Below, in pieces: positions 17,422 to 26,105 of a DNA stretch of 64,000 bases. Where the stretch lies: positions 1-64,000 of the forward strand of contig NZ_FNOJ01000015.1 of NCBI RefSeq assembly GCF_900107035.1, given 5' to 3'. The DNA is from Alicyclobacillus hesperidum (GTDB lineage: Bacteria; Bacillota; Bacilli; Alicyclobacillales; Alicyclobacillaceae). Positions within the stretch are counted from its first letter, which is position 1; the number at the start of each line of letters is the position of its first letter. Below the pieces are notes generated by a model, which did no database searches, was not told the DNA's origin, and saw nothing but the letters and a program-made list of their open reading frames with translations. A program made the translations under genes and the position numbers.

Positions 17422-18612
17422 TTGGGACAACGACGCCTGTTTACCTCAGAATCTGTGACAGAGGGGCATCCAGATAAGATTTGTGACCAAATCTCTGACG
17501 CCGTGTTGGATGAGATTTTGACATATGATCCGAACGCGCGCGTGGCGTGCGAGACGACGGTGACGACCGGGTTGGTACTCGTCGCAGGTGAAATTACGAC
17601 GAGTTGCTATGTTGACATTCCGAAGGTCGTACGCCGGACCATTGCCGATATCGGCTACACGCGTGCAAAGTTTGGCTTTGACGCGGAGACCTGCGCCGTC
17701 ATCACGTCCATCGACGAACAGTCTCCTGATATTGCGCAGGGTGTCAACCAGGCACTTGAGGTCCGTGGTCAGTTGAGCGATGCCGCCATCGAAGAAATCG
17801 GCGCCGGCGACCAAGGTTTGATGTTTGGCTTTGCATGCGACGAGACGCCGGAATTGATGCCTTTGCCGATTTCGTTGGCACACCGCCTGTCGCGCCAGTT
17901 GACGGCGTTGCGGAAGAGCGGCGAACTATCGTATCTGCGGCCAGACGGAAAGACACAAGTCACCGTCGAATACGATGGCGACGTTCCGGTTCGCGTCGAT
18001 ACCATCGTCATTTCGACGCAACACGACGAGCAGACGGATCTTGCCACAGTGGAACGAGATATGATTGAACGCGTCATCCGTCCCATCGTTCCGGCGCAAC
18101 TGCTTGATGACGAGACAAAGTACCTCATCAATCCGACCGGTCGCTTCGTCATCGGTGGGCCGCAGGGCGATGCAGGGTTGACGGGTCGCAAGATCATCGT
18201 CGACACCTACGGCGGTTACGCCCGACACGGAGGTGGAGCGTTCTCTGGCAAAGATCCGACAAAGGTCGACCGCAGTGGCGCATATGCGGCACGCTATGTT
18301 GCAAAGAACGTCGTCGCCGCAGGGCTTGCGCGCAAGTGTGAAGTACAGGTCGCCTATGCGATTGGCGTTGCCCGCCCAGTGTCGATTTCGGTCGATACGT
18401 ATGGAACAGGTCAGATCAGTGACGAGAAGATTGTCGAGATCATCGGGCAAGTATTTGATTTGCGCCCAGCGGCCATTATTCGCGATCTCGATTTGCGTCG
18501 CCCCATCTACCGGCAGACGGCGGCTTATGGGCACTTCGGCCGTGCGGATCTCGATCTACCATGGGAACGGACCGACAAAGTAGCCGAGTTGCAGAAGCTC
18601 GCGCTACGCTAA
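17422..18612 (+). CDS. metK: S-adenosylmethionine synthetase
   Basis: 396 residues, the usual MetK length. Makes SAM from methionine and ATP. Motifs: [28 protein letters not shown] (ATP/methionine site) and [16 protein letters not shown]. Start is TTG at 17422, 7 bases after AAAGGAGG, giving [11 protein letters not shown] as in orthologues; ATG-like codons upstream would add a non-family leader. SAM made here feeds the methyltransferases at 33.7-38.4 kb. Confidence 0.95.
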   Translation: MGQRRLFTSESVTEGHPDKICDQISDAVLDEILTYDPNARVACETTVTTGLVLVAGEITTSCYVDIPKVVRRTIADIGYTRAKFGFDAETCAVITSIDEQSPDIAQGVNQALEVRGQLSDAAIEEIGAGDQGLMFGFACDETPELMPLPISLAHRLSRQLTALRKSGELSYLRPDGKTQVTVEYDGDVPVRVDTIVISTQHDEQTDLATVERDMIERVIRPIVPAQLLDDETKYLINPTGRFVIGGPQGDAGLTGRKIIVDTYGGYARHGGGAFSGKDPTKVDRSGAYAARYVAKNVVAAGLARKCEVQVAYAIGVARPVSISVDTYGTGQISDEKIVEIIGQVFDLRPAAIIRDLDLRRPIYRQTAAYGHFGRADLDLPWERTDKVAELQKLALR

Positions 18613-18683
18613 AGGGGTTCTGACCCTCATAAACGAATAGGGCAGACCGTATGATATAGCATCACCCTTACACCCCATGATTT

Positions 18684-18725
18684 GCACCTCTTTACCAGAT
18701 CCGTTCTGGTAAGAGGTGCTTTTTT
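18684..18725 (+). terminator. Intrinsic terminator of metK
   Basis: GCACCTCTTTACCAGA pairs with TCTGGTAAGAGGTGC (one unpaired base) around a short loop, followed by six T. Confidence 0.92.
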
Positions 18726-18826
18726 CTGACGCTTATGCGGCGGATTTTGATATGATGAGAAAAAGACGAAACACCGGAGCTTAAGGTAGCTCAGGTGCTT
18801 GCGGGGAGTACGCTCGGGGGAACAAC

Positions 18827-19489
18827 ATGAGTGAACAAGTCATTCGCGTCGCCATCGCGGACGATAATGAGGCATATCGCCTCACTATGCGCGACGTGCT
18901 TTTGTATGAATCGGGGATTGAAGTGGTCGCTCTTTGGCCGAGCGGCGTTGAGGTCCTAAGTGAAATCGAGCGGGTCCGGCCCGACGTGCTATTGTTAGAT
19001 ATCACCATGCCGCACGTCGACGGTCTTACAGTGCTGACGGCATTGCACGAGCGGCATTCGCGCGTGCGCGTTGTCGTGCTCACGATGCATGATCAGTCCT
19101 CTGTGGTACTTTCCGCCGTACGCTCGGGTATCAGCGGCTATGTCGTCAAAGACGCGCCTCTTGAGGATGTCGTGCGCGCCATCCGCGAGGCGTTCGCCGG
19201 CCACGCCCTGATCCATCCGCAGGTCATGCCAGCGGTGCTCGGCGAGATCGAACGTCAGCATCAGTTGAGTGATGGTTGGAAGTCTCTCTTGACCGCGCGC
19301 GAATTCGATGTGCTGTGTCAACTGGCAGCGGGAAAGAGCAACGAGCAAATCGCGGAAAGCTTACATATCACCGTGAAGACGGCGAAGAACCACGTGTCTC
19401 ATATCCTTGCAAAATTGCAGGTGGCCGATCGGGGTCAAGCAGTCCTGTACGCGTATAAACAGCGATGGTTGCAGCCTGAATGGTCATAG
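18827..19489 (+). CDS. Orphan response regulator, NarL/LuxR type
   Basis: 220 residues. Receiver domain (about residues 5-122) with acidic pocket ADDNE, phospho-acceptor Asp in LLLDITMP and Lys in YVVKDAPLED. C-terminal LuxR helix-turn-helix (about residues 155-215: LTAREFDVLCQLAAGKSN and VKTAKNHVSHILAKL). No histidine kinase is adjacent, so its partner is elsewhere or absent. It is preceded by the metK terminator and starts its own transcript. Confidence 0.9.
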   Translation: MSEQVIRVAIADDNEAYRLTMRDVLLYESGIEVVALWPSGVEVLSEIERVRPDVLLLDITMPHVDGLTVLTALHERHSRVRVVVLTMHDQSSVVLSAVRSGISGYVVKDAPLEDVVRAIREAFAGHALIHPQVMPAVLGEIERQHQLSDGWKSLLTAREFDVLCQLAAGKSNEQIAESLHITVKTAKNHVSHILAKLQVADRGQAVLYAYKQRWLQPEWS

Positions 19490-19546
19490 CCACAGTGTCC
19501 GCCTCCTTGGCTACCACATATCTTGTGGCAAAGGAGGTGGGCCAGC

Positions 19547-19969
19547 ATGTGGCCGAAGTTGGTGCTGTTGGCGGCAGTCCTCATTTACTTGGCTTTGTCT
19601 GTCGCTGGGAGCGGGCTCGCTGGACTGGCCAGGCGGAATCCAAACGACAAACGCGCGTCGCTGTACGTGCTTTTAGCCGACAATGCAGAACAACACATGG
19701 AGGCCGTGCTGCGGCGTTTGCAAAGAGTCGCGCGACGGCGTGTGCAACCGCTTTCTGTCGTCGTGATCGACGTCGCCTCGACTGATCAAACGGCGGCCAT
19801 CGCCCATCGCTTTTCCGATCCGGCTTTGACTATCGCCTATGTATACGTGGCAGACTGGCCGCATGCACGGGCAGAGGCGGGCCGTATCGCAGACCAAGCG
19901 CCAGCCGATTGCGACGTTCGGACACTCGAATTGCGATCCGGCAGGCCTTCCTTCCGCCAGGTGATGTGA
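19547..19969 (+). CDS. Membrane-anchored protein with a GT-A-like half domain
   Basis: About 140 residues. One N-terminal membrane helix (LVLLAAVLIYLALSVAGSGL) precedes a soluble part. There, PLSVVVIDVASTDQTAAIAHRF matches the layout of the nucleotide-sugar-binding start of GT2 enzymes (V-V-D-x-x-S-x-D-x-T). The domain stops before any DxD motif, so it is too short to be a working transferase. AAAGGAGG precedes ATG 19547. It lies between the orphan regulator and the convergent HTH-TPR gene. Function unknown; the GT-A resemblance is my inference. Confidence 0.55.
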   Translation: MWPKLVLLAAVLIYLALSVAGSGLAGLARRNPNDKRASLYVLLADNAEQHMEAVLRRLQRVARRRVQPLSVVVIDVASTDQTAAIAHRFSDPALTIAYVYVADWPHARAEAGRIADQAPADCDVRTLELRSGRPSFRQVM

Positions 19970-19990
19970 GGGCTGTTGCCCATACACTCA

Positions 19991-21445
19991 TCAACTCCAG
20001 AACGGCAACGACGGCCGCGCCCCTTCGGTAAGCTCCTCCATTTTGCGGCAGTACGCGAGGACGCGGTCGACGTCGCCCACGTCGCCATACCACATCGTCA
20101 GCAAGGCGCATGCGCGACGCCGATGCTCCGGGTTGCCCCAGTTTGGATACTCGGCTTCATATTGCACGAGCCTTTGCAGACTCGCTTCCCGCTGTCCACT
20201 CAGCGCCGCGAGTTCGATTTCTAATAAATTTAATTCTAACGCGATGTCCCGGTTGCTAGGCGAGTCGGGTTCTTCCGTCAGCGCAAGCAACGCCTTGACC
20301 TCCTCGATCAACTCCGCCGCCTTTGCCACCTCCTCGCGTTGCAGGCACTCCCGAATTTGCTTGCAGGCTTCATGCAAGCGCGATCGCGGATGTAGCGCAG
20401 TCATGGCGAACGCAGTCTGCTCAATTGTCTGCAAATCGTTCGTCGAGAAGTTGTTATGCTCGTGGTTGGGTTCCGCCGCTTCCTGCGTTCGTGTGCGCAC
20501 CGCAAGGCTCGATTCGATCAACTGTGCGTACGTCACCAATGCGTTCGCTTGTTCCGCCCAACGGCGTGCCGTCGCTGGATCAATTGGCATCAGCGCCAAT
20601 GCTTCTTGCGCAAGCCGCTCAGACACCGCCCAGAGCGTCGGCATGCGCTGTGCAAAAGCTTGTGCCTTTGCAAGATAAGGCCGCTTCTCGGCAGTGAAAT
20701 CGCCGATGACATCATTCTCTTCAAGTGAAATTTCCGGAGGCCCTGCCACTTCTGGTGGCGTGGCGAGTGCGGGAAGCAAAGCCGACGTTGGGCGCTGCCA
20801 CGGAACGCTAAAACCTTTTCCACCAGGATCCAACGCGTCCAGATGCAGATGAAGTTCAATTAAGCTTTGCGTCCATTCGAGCGGCGAGATACCACTCTTT
20901 CCTTCCATACGATCCGCCAATGCGACCGCTTCCCGCCATTCGCCCAAGGCTCCCTCGAGATTGCCGCGATCGTACTCGGCTTGCCCGGTTTCGCGCAATA
21001 CATAAAACAATAGACGCCAATCCTGCGCGCTGTAGGCGTGTTCGCGCAGTTGCTCCAGTTCCCGCACGGCCTCTGGGTACTCTCCACACGCGCGGTGCAC
21101 GCGCGCTAAAGTGAGCCTGTACTCGGCCAGGTTGCGAGTTTGCAAGGATGCACGCGGCAAGTTTTCGATCAACTGGCGGGCGACTTGCGGCCGTCCTGTC
21201 GCCAACTCATACTGCGCAAGGCGAATATTCGCTTGCAAAAGAAAATGCGGATCGAGCTCTGAGAGAAACGTTTCCACGGGCTCACCCAGTCGCTTTGCGA
21301 GCTCGATAAGCAACGTGTAAGATGGTTTCACCTTGCCAGACTCGATTTGACTGATCATGCTTGGCTTTACCAGATCATCAGCGAGATCGACCTGGCTCAT
21401 GCCGCGCTGAATGCGAAGATCGCGAATTTTCTCACCGATTGACAC
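19991..21445 (-). CDS. HTH (XRE) regulator with TPR sensor region
   Basis: About 484 residues. N-terminal Cro/C1-type helix-turn-helix (SIGEKIRDLRIQRGMSQVDL to VKPSMISQIESGKVKPS, about residues 2-60), then a long series of TPR-like helices. This is the architecture of RNPP-like and other Firmicute regulators that sense peptides or proteins through TPRs. The start is uncertain: GTG 21445 has a GGGGA-type site rather far upstream, while ATG 21469 has none. Divergent from the PhoP/PhoR-like pair, so it may control it or itself. Confidence 0.8.
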   Translation of the reverse strand: MSIGEKIRDLRIQRGMSQVDLADDLVKPSMISQIESGKVKPSYTLLIELAKRLGEPVETFLSELDPHFLLQANIRLAQYELATGRPQVARQLIENLPRASLQTRNLAEYRLTLARVHRACGEYPEAVRELEQLREHAYSAQDWRLLFYVLRETGQAEYDRGNLEGALGEWREAVALADRMEGKSGISPLEWTQSLIELHLHLDALDPGGKGFSVPWQRPTSALLPALATPPEVAGPPEISLEENDVIGDFTAEKRPYLAKAQAFAQRMPTLWAVSERLAQEALALMPIDPATARRWAEQANALVTYAQLIESSLAVRTRTQEAAEPNHEHNNFSTNDLQTIEQTAFAMTALHPRSRLHEACKQIRECLQREEVAKAAELIEEVKALLALTEEPDSPSNRDIALELNLLEIELAALSGQREASLQRLVQYEAEYPNWGNPEHRRRACALLTMWYGDVGDVDRVLAYCRKMEELTEGARPSLPFWS

Positions 21446-21499
21446 ACAGACACCCGCTTCCCCTAACATATGAGTAGAGTTTCACATATTGGCATTGTT

Positions 21500-21527
21500 T
21501 TGACAAGAAGTGATAGGGTTCTACAAA
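21500..21527 (+). promoter_or_regulatory. Probable sigma-A promoter of the PhoP/PhoR-like pair
   Basis: TTGACA, 16-base spacer, TACAAA, about 70 bases upstream of the GTG start. Located in the divergent intergenic region shared with the HTH-TPR gene. Confidence 0.5.
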
Positions 21528-21594
21528 ACAGATCTGGCTGTTGTTTGGCGAAACTTGCTACAATGTGGATAGGTCAATGAGCGGGGGGAACCTT

Positions 21595-22314
21595 GTGCCG
21601 ACAGTACTGGTTGTCGACGATGAAGCGTCCATACGGACATTGGTGGAATACAATTTTAGCCGCTCTGGGTTTCTCGTGGAGGGCGTCGAAGACGGTAAGA
21701 CAGCCTACGACATCCTGAGCACGGATGCACGCAAGTATGATCTCGTCGTATTGGATTTGATGCTCCCCGGCATGGATGGCATGGAGGTGTGCCGACGGCT
21801 CCGCCAGGAGGGTGTCAAGATTCCCATCATCCTTTTGACAGCGCGCGATGAAGAAGTGGACTTAGTGCTTGGCCTCGAACTCGGTGCTGACGACTATGTC
21901 ACCAAGCCATTCAGCCCGCGCGAGTTGGTGGCGCGTGCACGAGCTGTCCTGCGCCGCAGTGAAGCAAAGGAGTCGGAAGCCAAGCCCAGCGCCGCCGGGA
22001 AGGTCTTGCGCGCCGGGCGGATTGTGCTTGACGTCGCGCGCCACGAGGTTCGCGTCGACGGCGTGCTCATGGACTTCACGCCGAAGGAGTTCGATTTGCT
22101 CCAATACTTTATGGAGAATCCGGAACATGTCTTATCGCGGGACCAACTGCTGGATCGCGTTTGGGGCTACAGCAGTGCCACCGATACACGCATTGTCGAC
22201 GTACACGTTTCACACCTGCGGGAGAAAATCGAGGAGGATTCGAAGAATCCCGTTTACATCCGAACGGTCCGCGGCATCGGCTACAAGTTCACGGAAGGCG
22301 TGTCTGCGAAATGA
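21595..22314 (+). CDS. OmpR-family response regulator (PhoP-like)
   Basis: 239 residues. Receiver domain with VVDDEAS, phospho-acceptor Asp in VVLDLMLPGMDG and Lys in DDYVTKPFSPREL. C-terminal winged helix (about residues 135-230: DFTPKEFDLLQYFMENP, VDVHVSHLREKI, TVRGIGYKF). GTG 21595 follows GGGGGGAA; in-frame ATGs upstream precede this site. Its stop overlaps the kinase start by 4 bases (ATGA). Resembles PhoP/ResD/WalR; the signal cannot be assigned. Confidence 0.9.
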   Translation: MPTVLVVDDEASIRTLVEYNFSRSGFLVEGVEDGKTAYDILSTDARKYDLVVLDLMLPGMDGMEVCRRLRQEGVKIPIILLTARDEEVDLVLGLELGADDYVTKPFSPRELVARARAVLRRSEAKESEAKPSAAGKVLRAGRIVLDVARHEVRVDGVLMDFTPKEFDLLQYFMENPEHVLSRDQLLDRVWGYSSATDTRIVDVHVSHLREKIEEDSKNPVYIRTVRGIGYKFTEGVSAK

Positions 22315-23615
22315 CCAGCTTTCTGCTTGGACTGGCCATTGGCTTGGCTCTGTTGGCAGCGGGAATGTTGGTGCAGGCGGCGGCGTTTCGAAAATTGCGA
22401 AGCTATCTGCGCGATGCGATGGATGCCATTGTCGAGGGGCGCTACGACGTGCGCATGTATGACTATCGCAACAGGCCTTCTGAAGTCGTATTGTTTCGCC
22501 AGTTTAACCGGATGGCGGAGCGGATTGAAGAGACGCTCGCCGATATGTCGCAGGAGCGCGATATCTTGCGGCATATTCTGCAGAACATGACCACAGGTGT
22601 CATTTACCTGCGCAGCGACGGGCAGGTGCAGATGGTCAACCATGCGGCTGAACGCCTTTTTCGGCGCCCCAGTGAACAGTGGCAAGACAGAGACCATTGG
22701 ATGGTCTTTCGCAACTACAATCTTGGCAGCGCCATTGATCACGCATTGCTTTTTGGCGCGCCGTGGTCGGGTGAACTCGTCATCCGCGAGGGTGTCACGC
22801 TGACCGTTCGGTTGGTGCCCATCTCTGCCGATCCGCGCTTGCGTGCCAAGGCGGACGGCGCTCACGACGTGCTCATGCTCGTCAACGACGTCTCGGAGTG
22901 GCGTCGGCTCGAACGCATGCGCAGTGAATTTGTCGCCAACGTCTCGCACGAATTAAAGACGCCCATCGCCGCTATTCGCGGTTTCGCAGAGACTTTGCTC
23001 GACGGCGGCGTCGACGAGGAAGCCCAACAAAAGTTTCTGCAGACCATCTACGACGAATCGATGCGCATGGGTAATCTGGTGTCTGACTTGCTTGAATTGT
23101 CCAAGTTAGAGGCAACCGACAGCCGTGTCGATCCGGTCGCCGTCGATCTCTACGAGGTTCTCGAACGGGCGGTGGATCGCATCGGGCCGACTGCCAGTGA
23201 GCGCGGCATTCGCATCGTCATACCACCGCGTGATCCGGTTCAGGTCTGGGCCGAACCAGACATGTTATTACAGGTTTTCTTAAACCTGTTGGCCAACGCC
23301 ATCCACTATTCGCCGCCGCAAAGTACCATCCGCGTCACCTGGGACGTGTTGGTGGATCGCATTAAGGTACACGTGCAGGATAACGGCATCGGGATTCCGC
23401 AAGAGTCGTTGGATCGCGTCTTTGAACGTTTTTACCGCGTACATAAGGATCGCAGCCGTGCTTCCGGAGGGACCGGTCTTGGCCTCGCCATCGTCAAGCA
23501 CATCATCTCGTCGCTTGGCGGCGAGGTTGGCGTGGAGAGCGAGGAAGGGAAAGGGAGCGATTTTTGGTTTACGCTATCGCGGCTTGATCGGCCGGTATCG
23601 GCGCGATCGCGCTGA
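22311..23615 (+). CDS. Sensor histidine kinase (PhoR-like) with one membrane helix
   Basis: 434 residues. A single N-terminal membrane helix (residues 4-26) is followed directly by a HAMP-like segment, a PAS domain (about 80-190, [18 protein letters not shown]), HisKA with the phospho-His in [11 protein letters not shown], and HATPase with N ([10 protein letters not shown]), G1 (DNGIGIP) and G2 ([12 protein letters not shown]) boxes. Unlike Bacillus PhoR it has no extracytoplasmic loop, so input is probably cytoplasmic or in-membrane. Translationally coupled to the regulator. Confidence 0.92.
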   Translation: MTSFLLGLAIGLALLAAGMLVQAAAFRKLRSYLRDAMDAIVEGRYDVRMYDYRNRPSEVVLFRQFNRMAERIEETLADMSQERDILRHILQNMTTGVIYLRSDGQVQMVNHAAERLFRRPSEQWQDRDHWMVFRNYNLGSAIDHALLFGAPWSGELVIREGVTLTVRLVPISADPRLRAKADGAHDVLMLVNDVSEWRRLERMRSEFVANVSHELKTPIAAIRGFAETLLDGGVDEEAQQKFLQTIYDESMRMGNLVSDLLELSKLEATDSRVDPVAVDLYEVLERAVDRIGPTASERGIRIVIPPRDPVQVWAEPDMLLQVFLNLLANAIHYSPPQSTIRVTWDVLVDRIKVHVQDNGIGIPQESLDRVFERFYRVHKDRSRASGGTGLGLAIVKHIISSLGGEVGVESEEGKGSDFWFTLSRLDRPVSARSR

Positions 23616-23633
23616 GAGACAGGGGGCGCGCCT

Positions 23634-24389
23634 GTGAATCGAAGTCTGACTTCTCGCTTTGCGTGGAAACGCCGCCTGAACGGAGTGTTGAACTGGATCT
23701 TCCCGTCGGATGCAACGACATGTGCTATTTGCGGCCGCCCTGCTTTTACTGTCGGAGCTTCTTCTCACTGGCCATCGCAATCGGAAAACTCGCGCCTGTG
23801 CGCCTTTTGTGTGCAGGATTTGGAGCGGTGCCAGGTTGCGGTGGAACAACATGCGTTGCAGGTGGAGAACGCGCCCGACAGGCGGATTGATGTGTACAGT
23901 GGCATTGACTACGACGCCTTTGTGCGGACGTTGTTTCGATCTTTTAAGTACGACGGCGTCATTGAACTTGCGCCGTTTTTTGCGCATGTCTTGTTCGCCT
24001 GTTGGCAGGCGCTTGACGAGTTTGCTTGCGATTGCATCGTACCCGTGCCGACAGCGGCGGATCGGATCCGCAAACGAGGGTATGATCACGTTCGTCTTCT
24101 GGCAGAACGACTTGCCGGTCATGTACAATTACCCGTCCGTCCGGCATTGCTTCGCGTGCCGCGCGGGGGTGCGTTTACGCAGTCGCAGACGGCGAAAAAT
24201 GCAGAGTTACGGCGCCGGGAATTAGCGGGTGTCTTTGTCCCGAATTCGCGCAGACCGATTGTCGGACGCCGTGCGCTGCTGCTTGACGATGTGGCCACAA
24301 CAGGTGCGACGCTTGCCGCCTGTGCCAATGCGCTGTTTGCCAGCGGCGCCAACAGTGTGATCGCCATCGTCGCGGCGCGTGTGCGATAG
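23634..24389 (+). CDS. comFC: ComFC-like phosphoribosyltransferase-fold protein
   Basis: 251 residues. N-terminal zinc-ribbon-like cysteines (CAICG at about 31-35 and CAFC at about 57-60), then a phosphoribosyltransferase fold with [17 protein letters not shown] and the PRPP loop [13 protein letters not shown]. ComFC is needed for DNA uptake in competent Bacillus. No comFA helicase gene precedes it here. Head of the conserved comFC-yvyF-flgM order. Confidence 0.85.
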   Translation: MNRSLTSRFAWKRRLNGVLNWIFPSDATTCAICGRPAFTVGASSHWPSQSENSRLCAFCVQDLERCQVAVEQHALQVENAPDRRIDVYSGIDYDAFVRTLFRSFKYDGVIELAPFFAHVLFACWQALDEFACDCIVPVPTAADRIRKRGYDHVRLLAERLAGHVQLPVRPALLRVPRGGAFTQSQTAKNAELRRRELAGVFVPNSRRPIVGRRALLLDDVATTGATLAACANALFASGANSVIAIVAARVR

Positions 24390-24446
24390 CATGGCAGGAA
24401 TTTGTCGAGAAAGCGCGAAAAGTGGGGGAATAGGGAGGTCATTGGC

Positions 24447-24836
24447 ATGGCTATCGCCAATTGTAAACGGTGCGGGCGTTTGTATAACAGGATAGGACGC
24501 GATATTTGCAAGGATTGTATCCGCGAAGAAGATGACGTCTTGCTTGAGATTCGGCAATATCTAAAAAAACACCCGCAGGCGAACATCTATGAAGTTGCGG
24601 ACGGCACGGCTGCGACGTACGAGGAGATTGTCGCGTTTTTACGCGATGGGCGCCTTATTCTGCGCGACAATCCGAATATGGCATACCCGTGCGAGCGTTG
24701 CGGCACGTTGACGCAGTCAGGGCGCTTGTGCGCCAATTGCACGCAAGCGCTGGCCAAGGAGTTGGGGCAGGCGGCGGCTGCGATACAGAAAGAAGAGTCA
24801 CAAGGCAAACGGGGAAAGGGATTTTTGAGCCGGTAA
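24447..24836 (+). CDS. yvyF: Flagellar-operon protein YvyF-like
   Basis: About 129 residues. Two small zinc-ribbon-like pairs, CKRCGRLYN with CKDC near the N terminus and CERCGTL with CANC near residues 86-103. A winged-helix-like middle lies between them (YEVADGTAATYEEIVAFLRD). The family is found next to flgM in Bacilli and its role is unclear. GGGAGG precedes ATG 24447. Confidence 0.8.
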   Translation: MAIANCKRCGRLYNRIGRDICKDCIREEDDVLLEIRQYLKKHPQANIYEVADGTAATYEEIVAFLRDGRLILRDNPNMAYPCERCGTLTQSGRLCANCTQALAKELGQAAAAIQKEESQGKRGKGFLSR

Positions 24837-24862
24837 ACCGTTGCCGGCGGGTGGAGAGTTAG

Positions 24863-25432
24863 GTGTCAGCGGTGGAAGCCGGAATGAACTTCGAAGATTA
24901 TACCCAGTATGTGAATCGGCTTGCGAAACGTCTGATTCGGTACCGACGGAGTGCCATGATTGATGAGTCAGATCTAGCCTCGGCTGCGCTCACGGCTTTA
25001 TGGCAGAAGCAGATGGAGCGTGGGCTTGTGGATATTACCTATGCTAAGCAAATTATCAAGTATGCGATGCTGGAAGTCTTGCGAAACTCCAACCTTTTAA
25101 AGACGCCGAGATCGGTACCGATGCGACAAGCGATTCAAGCCTATCAGCGGTCTGTGGAGCAATCGGAGGCAGAACACCTGGCCACAAGCGATCCGATTGA
25201 AGAATGGGAACAGGAGGAACTCATTCGTGAAGTCGGGGGAGTCATCGGCTCATTCCTTTACGAAGACCAATTGCTGCTGTCGTTGGTGTTTGAGCAGGGA
25301 CTCAGCTTTCGCGAGGTTGCGGAGGTGCTGGGGAGCACGAAGTCAGTCGTATATCATAGATATCGGGAGCTAATCGCAGAGGTTCGCACAAAATTGGACG
25401 TAGATCAGTTCGGTAGCGCCAAGCATTTGTAA
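24863..25432 (+). CDS. Compact sigma-70-family factor, probably FliA/SigD-related
   Basis: 189 residues. Region 2-like part (DESDLASAALTALWQ, then YAKQIIKYAMLEVLRN) and region 4 helix-turn-helix (LVFEQGLSFREVAEVLGSTK, then YHRYRELIAEVR). The stretch TPRSVPMRQAIQAYQRSV resembles the VPRSVR linker of sigma-28 factors, but the rest of region 3 is shortened. SigD/FliA is normally about 240-255 residues. GTG start after GGAGAG. It sits between yvyF and the anti-sigma gene flgM, where Bacillus has no sigma gene, so FlgM is its likely partner. Identity as the cell's main flagellar sigma is inference. Confidence 0.65.
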   Translation: MSAVEAGMNFEDYTQYVNRLAKRLIRYRRSAMIDESDLASAALTALWQKQMERGLVDITYAKQIIKYAMLEVLRNSNLLKTPRSVPMRQAIQAYQRSVEQSEAEHLATSDPIEEWEQEELIREVGGVIGSFLYEDQLLLSLVFEQGLSFREVAEVLGSTKSVVYHRYRELIAEVRTKLDVDQFGSAKHL

Positions 25433-25463
25433 TGTAAATTCCATCGGAAACGTTACGTAAGTA

Positions 25464-25488
25464 GGAGCGGTTCTCATCGCTCCTTTTT
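25464..25488 (+). terminator. Intrinsic terminator after the sigma-like gene
   Basis: GGAGCG and CGCTCC arms around an 8-base loop, followed by five T. It separates the comFC-yvyF-sigma transcript from flgM onward. Confidence 0.8.
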
Positions 25489-25525
25489 CATTTCTACCAT
25501 TCGCATGTTGTTCGACAAAAACAAA

Positions 25526-25553
25526 AAAATTTTTGACTCTGCTCGAACGATAC
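25526..25553 (+). promoter_or_regulatory. Candidate sigma-28-type promoter for flgM
   Basis: AAAA, 16 bases, then AACGATAC, compared with the Bacillus SigD consensus TAAA-N(14-16)-GCCGATAT. The core CGATA matches. It lies just after the terminator and about 50 bases before flgM, where such a promoter is expected. The match is partial. Confidence 0.4.
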
Positions 25554-25601
25554 GACAAAACGTGACGTTGTTATGGGTGAAGGGGCAAGGAGGGAAGCTC
25601 G

Positions 25602-25802
25602 ATGTGGTCTCCGTCCAACTCGTTTGATGTCACTGGGAGTCGGCAAATATCTCAGACAGCGAGTTCGCAAATTGCAGATGCGAGTCGATCGGACAAGATT
25701 AGACAACTGCAAGAAGCAATTCGCAACGGCACGTATACAGTGAATGTCAATCATATTGCTAAGGCCATAGTTCAACAAGGAGTTCTTAATTCGGATGGCT
25801 GA
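25602..25802 (+). CDS. flgM: Anti-sigma-28 factor FlgM
   Basis: 66 residues. Disordered Ser-rich N terminus and the typical C-terminal sigma-binding helices (DKIRQLQEAIRNGTYTVNVN, then IAKAIVQQGVLN). FlgM holds the flagellar sigma inactive until the hook is complete and FlgM is exported. AAGGAGGG upstream. Overlaps the next gene by 8 bases. Confidence 0.88.
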   Translation: MWSPSNSFDVTGSRQISQTASSQIADASRSDKIRQLQEAIRNGTYTVNVNHIAKAIVQQGVLNSDG

Positions 25803-26079
25803 TGTCATAGATGCAGTTGCGCAATTAGAAGCAGCGACAGATCGTGTGCTTGCGGCTCTGAAGTCGGGCCGGACAGATGGGTTGTTGGAGCTTCTTACAG
25901 ATCAATGTGTTCGATTACAACAAGTGGAATCTGTCGGTGTGGAACGGTGTTCGGAAGTGATGCGTCGGATTGCGCAAAAGGTTCAGATTCAGCAGATGTT
26001 GATTGAACAAGGGTTAAGTATCTCTGAGCATTTTTTAAAAAAGCTTTATCAAGGTCGTTCTTATAGTCAGTTGGCCTGA
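25795..26079 (+). CDS. flgN: FlgN-like flagellar chaperone
   Basis: 94 residues, all helical, with no other recognisable motif. FlgN (YvyG) in Bacillus is about 160 residues and escorts FlgK and FlgL, so this is short for the family. The assignment rests mainly on position between flgM and flgK and on the helical, Gln/Glu-rich composition. Starts inside the end of flgM. Confidence 0.5.
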   Translation: MADVIDAVAQLEAATDRVLAALKSGRTDGLLELLTDQCVRLQQVESVGVERCSEVMRRIAQKVQIQQMLIEQGLSISEHFLKKLYQGRSYSQLA

Positions 26080-26105
26080 GATTCTTGGTGAGGAGGTGAT
26101 TAAAG

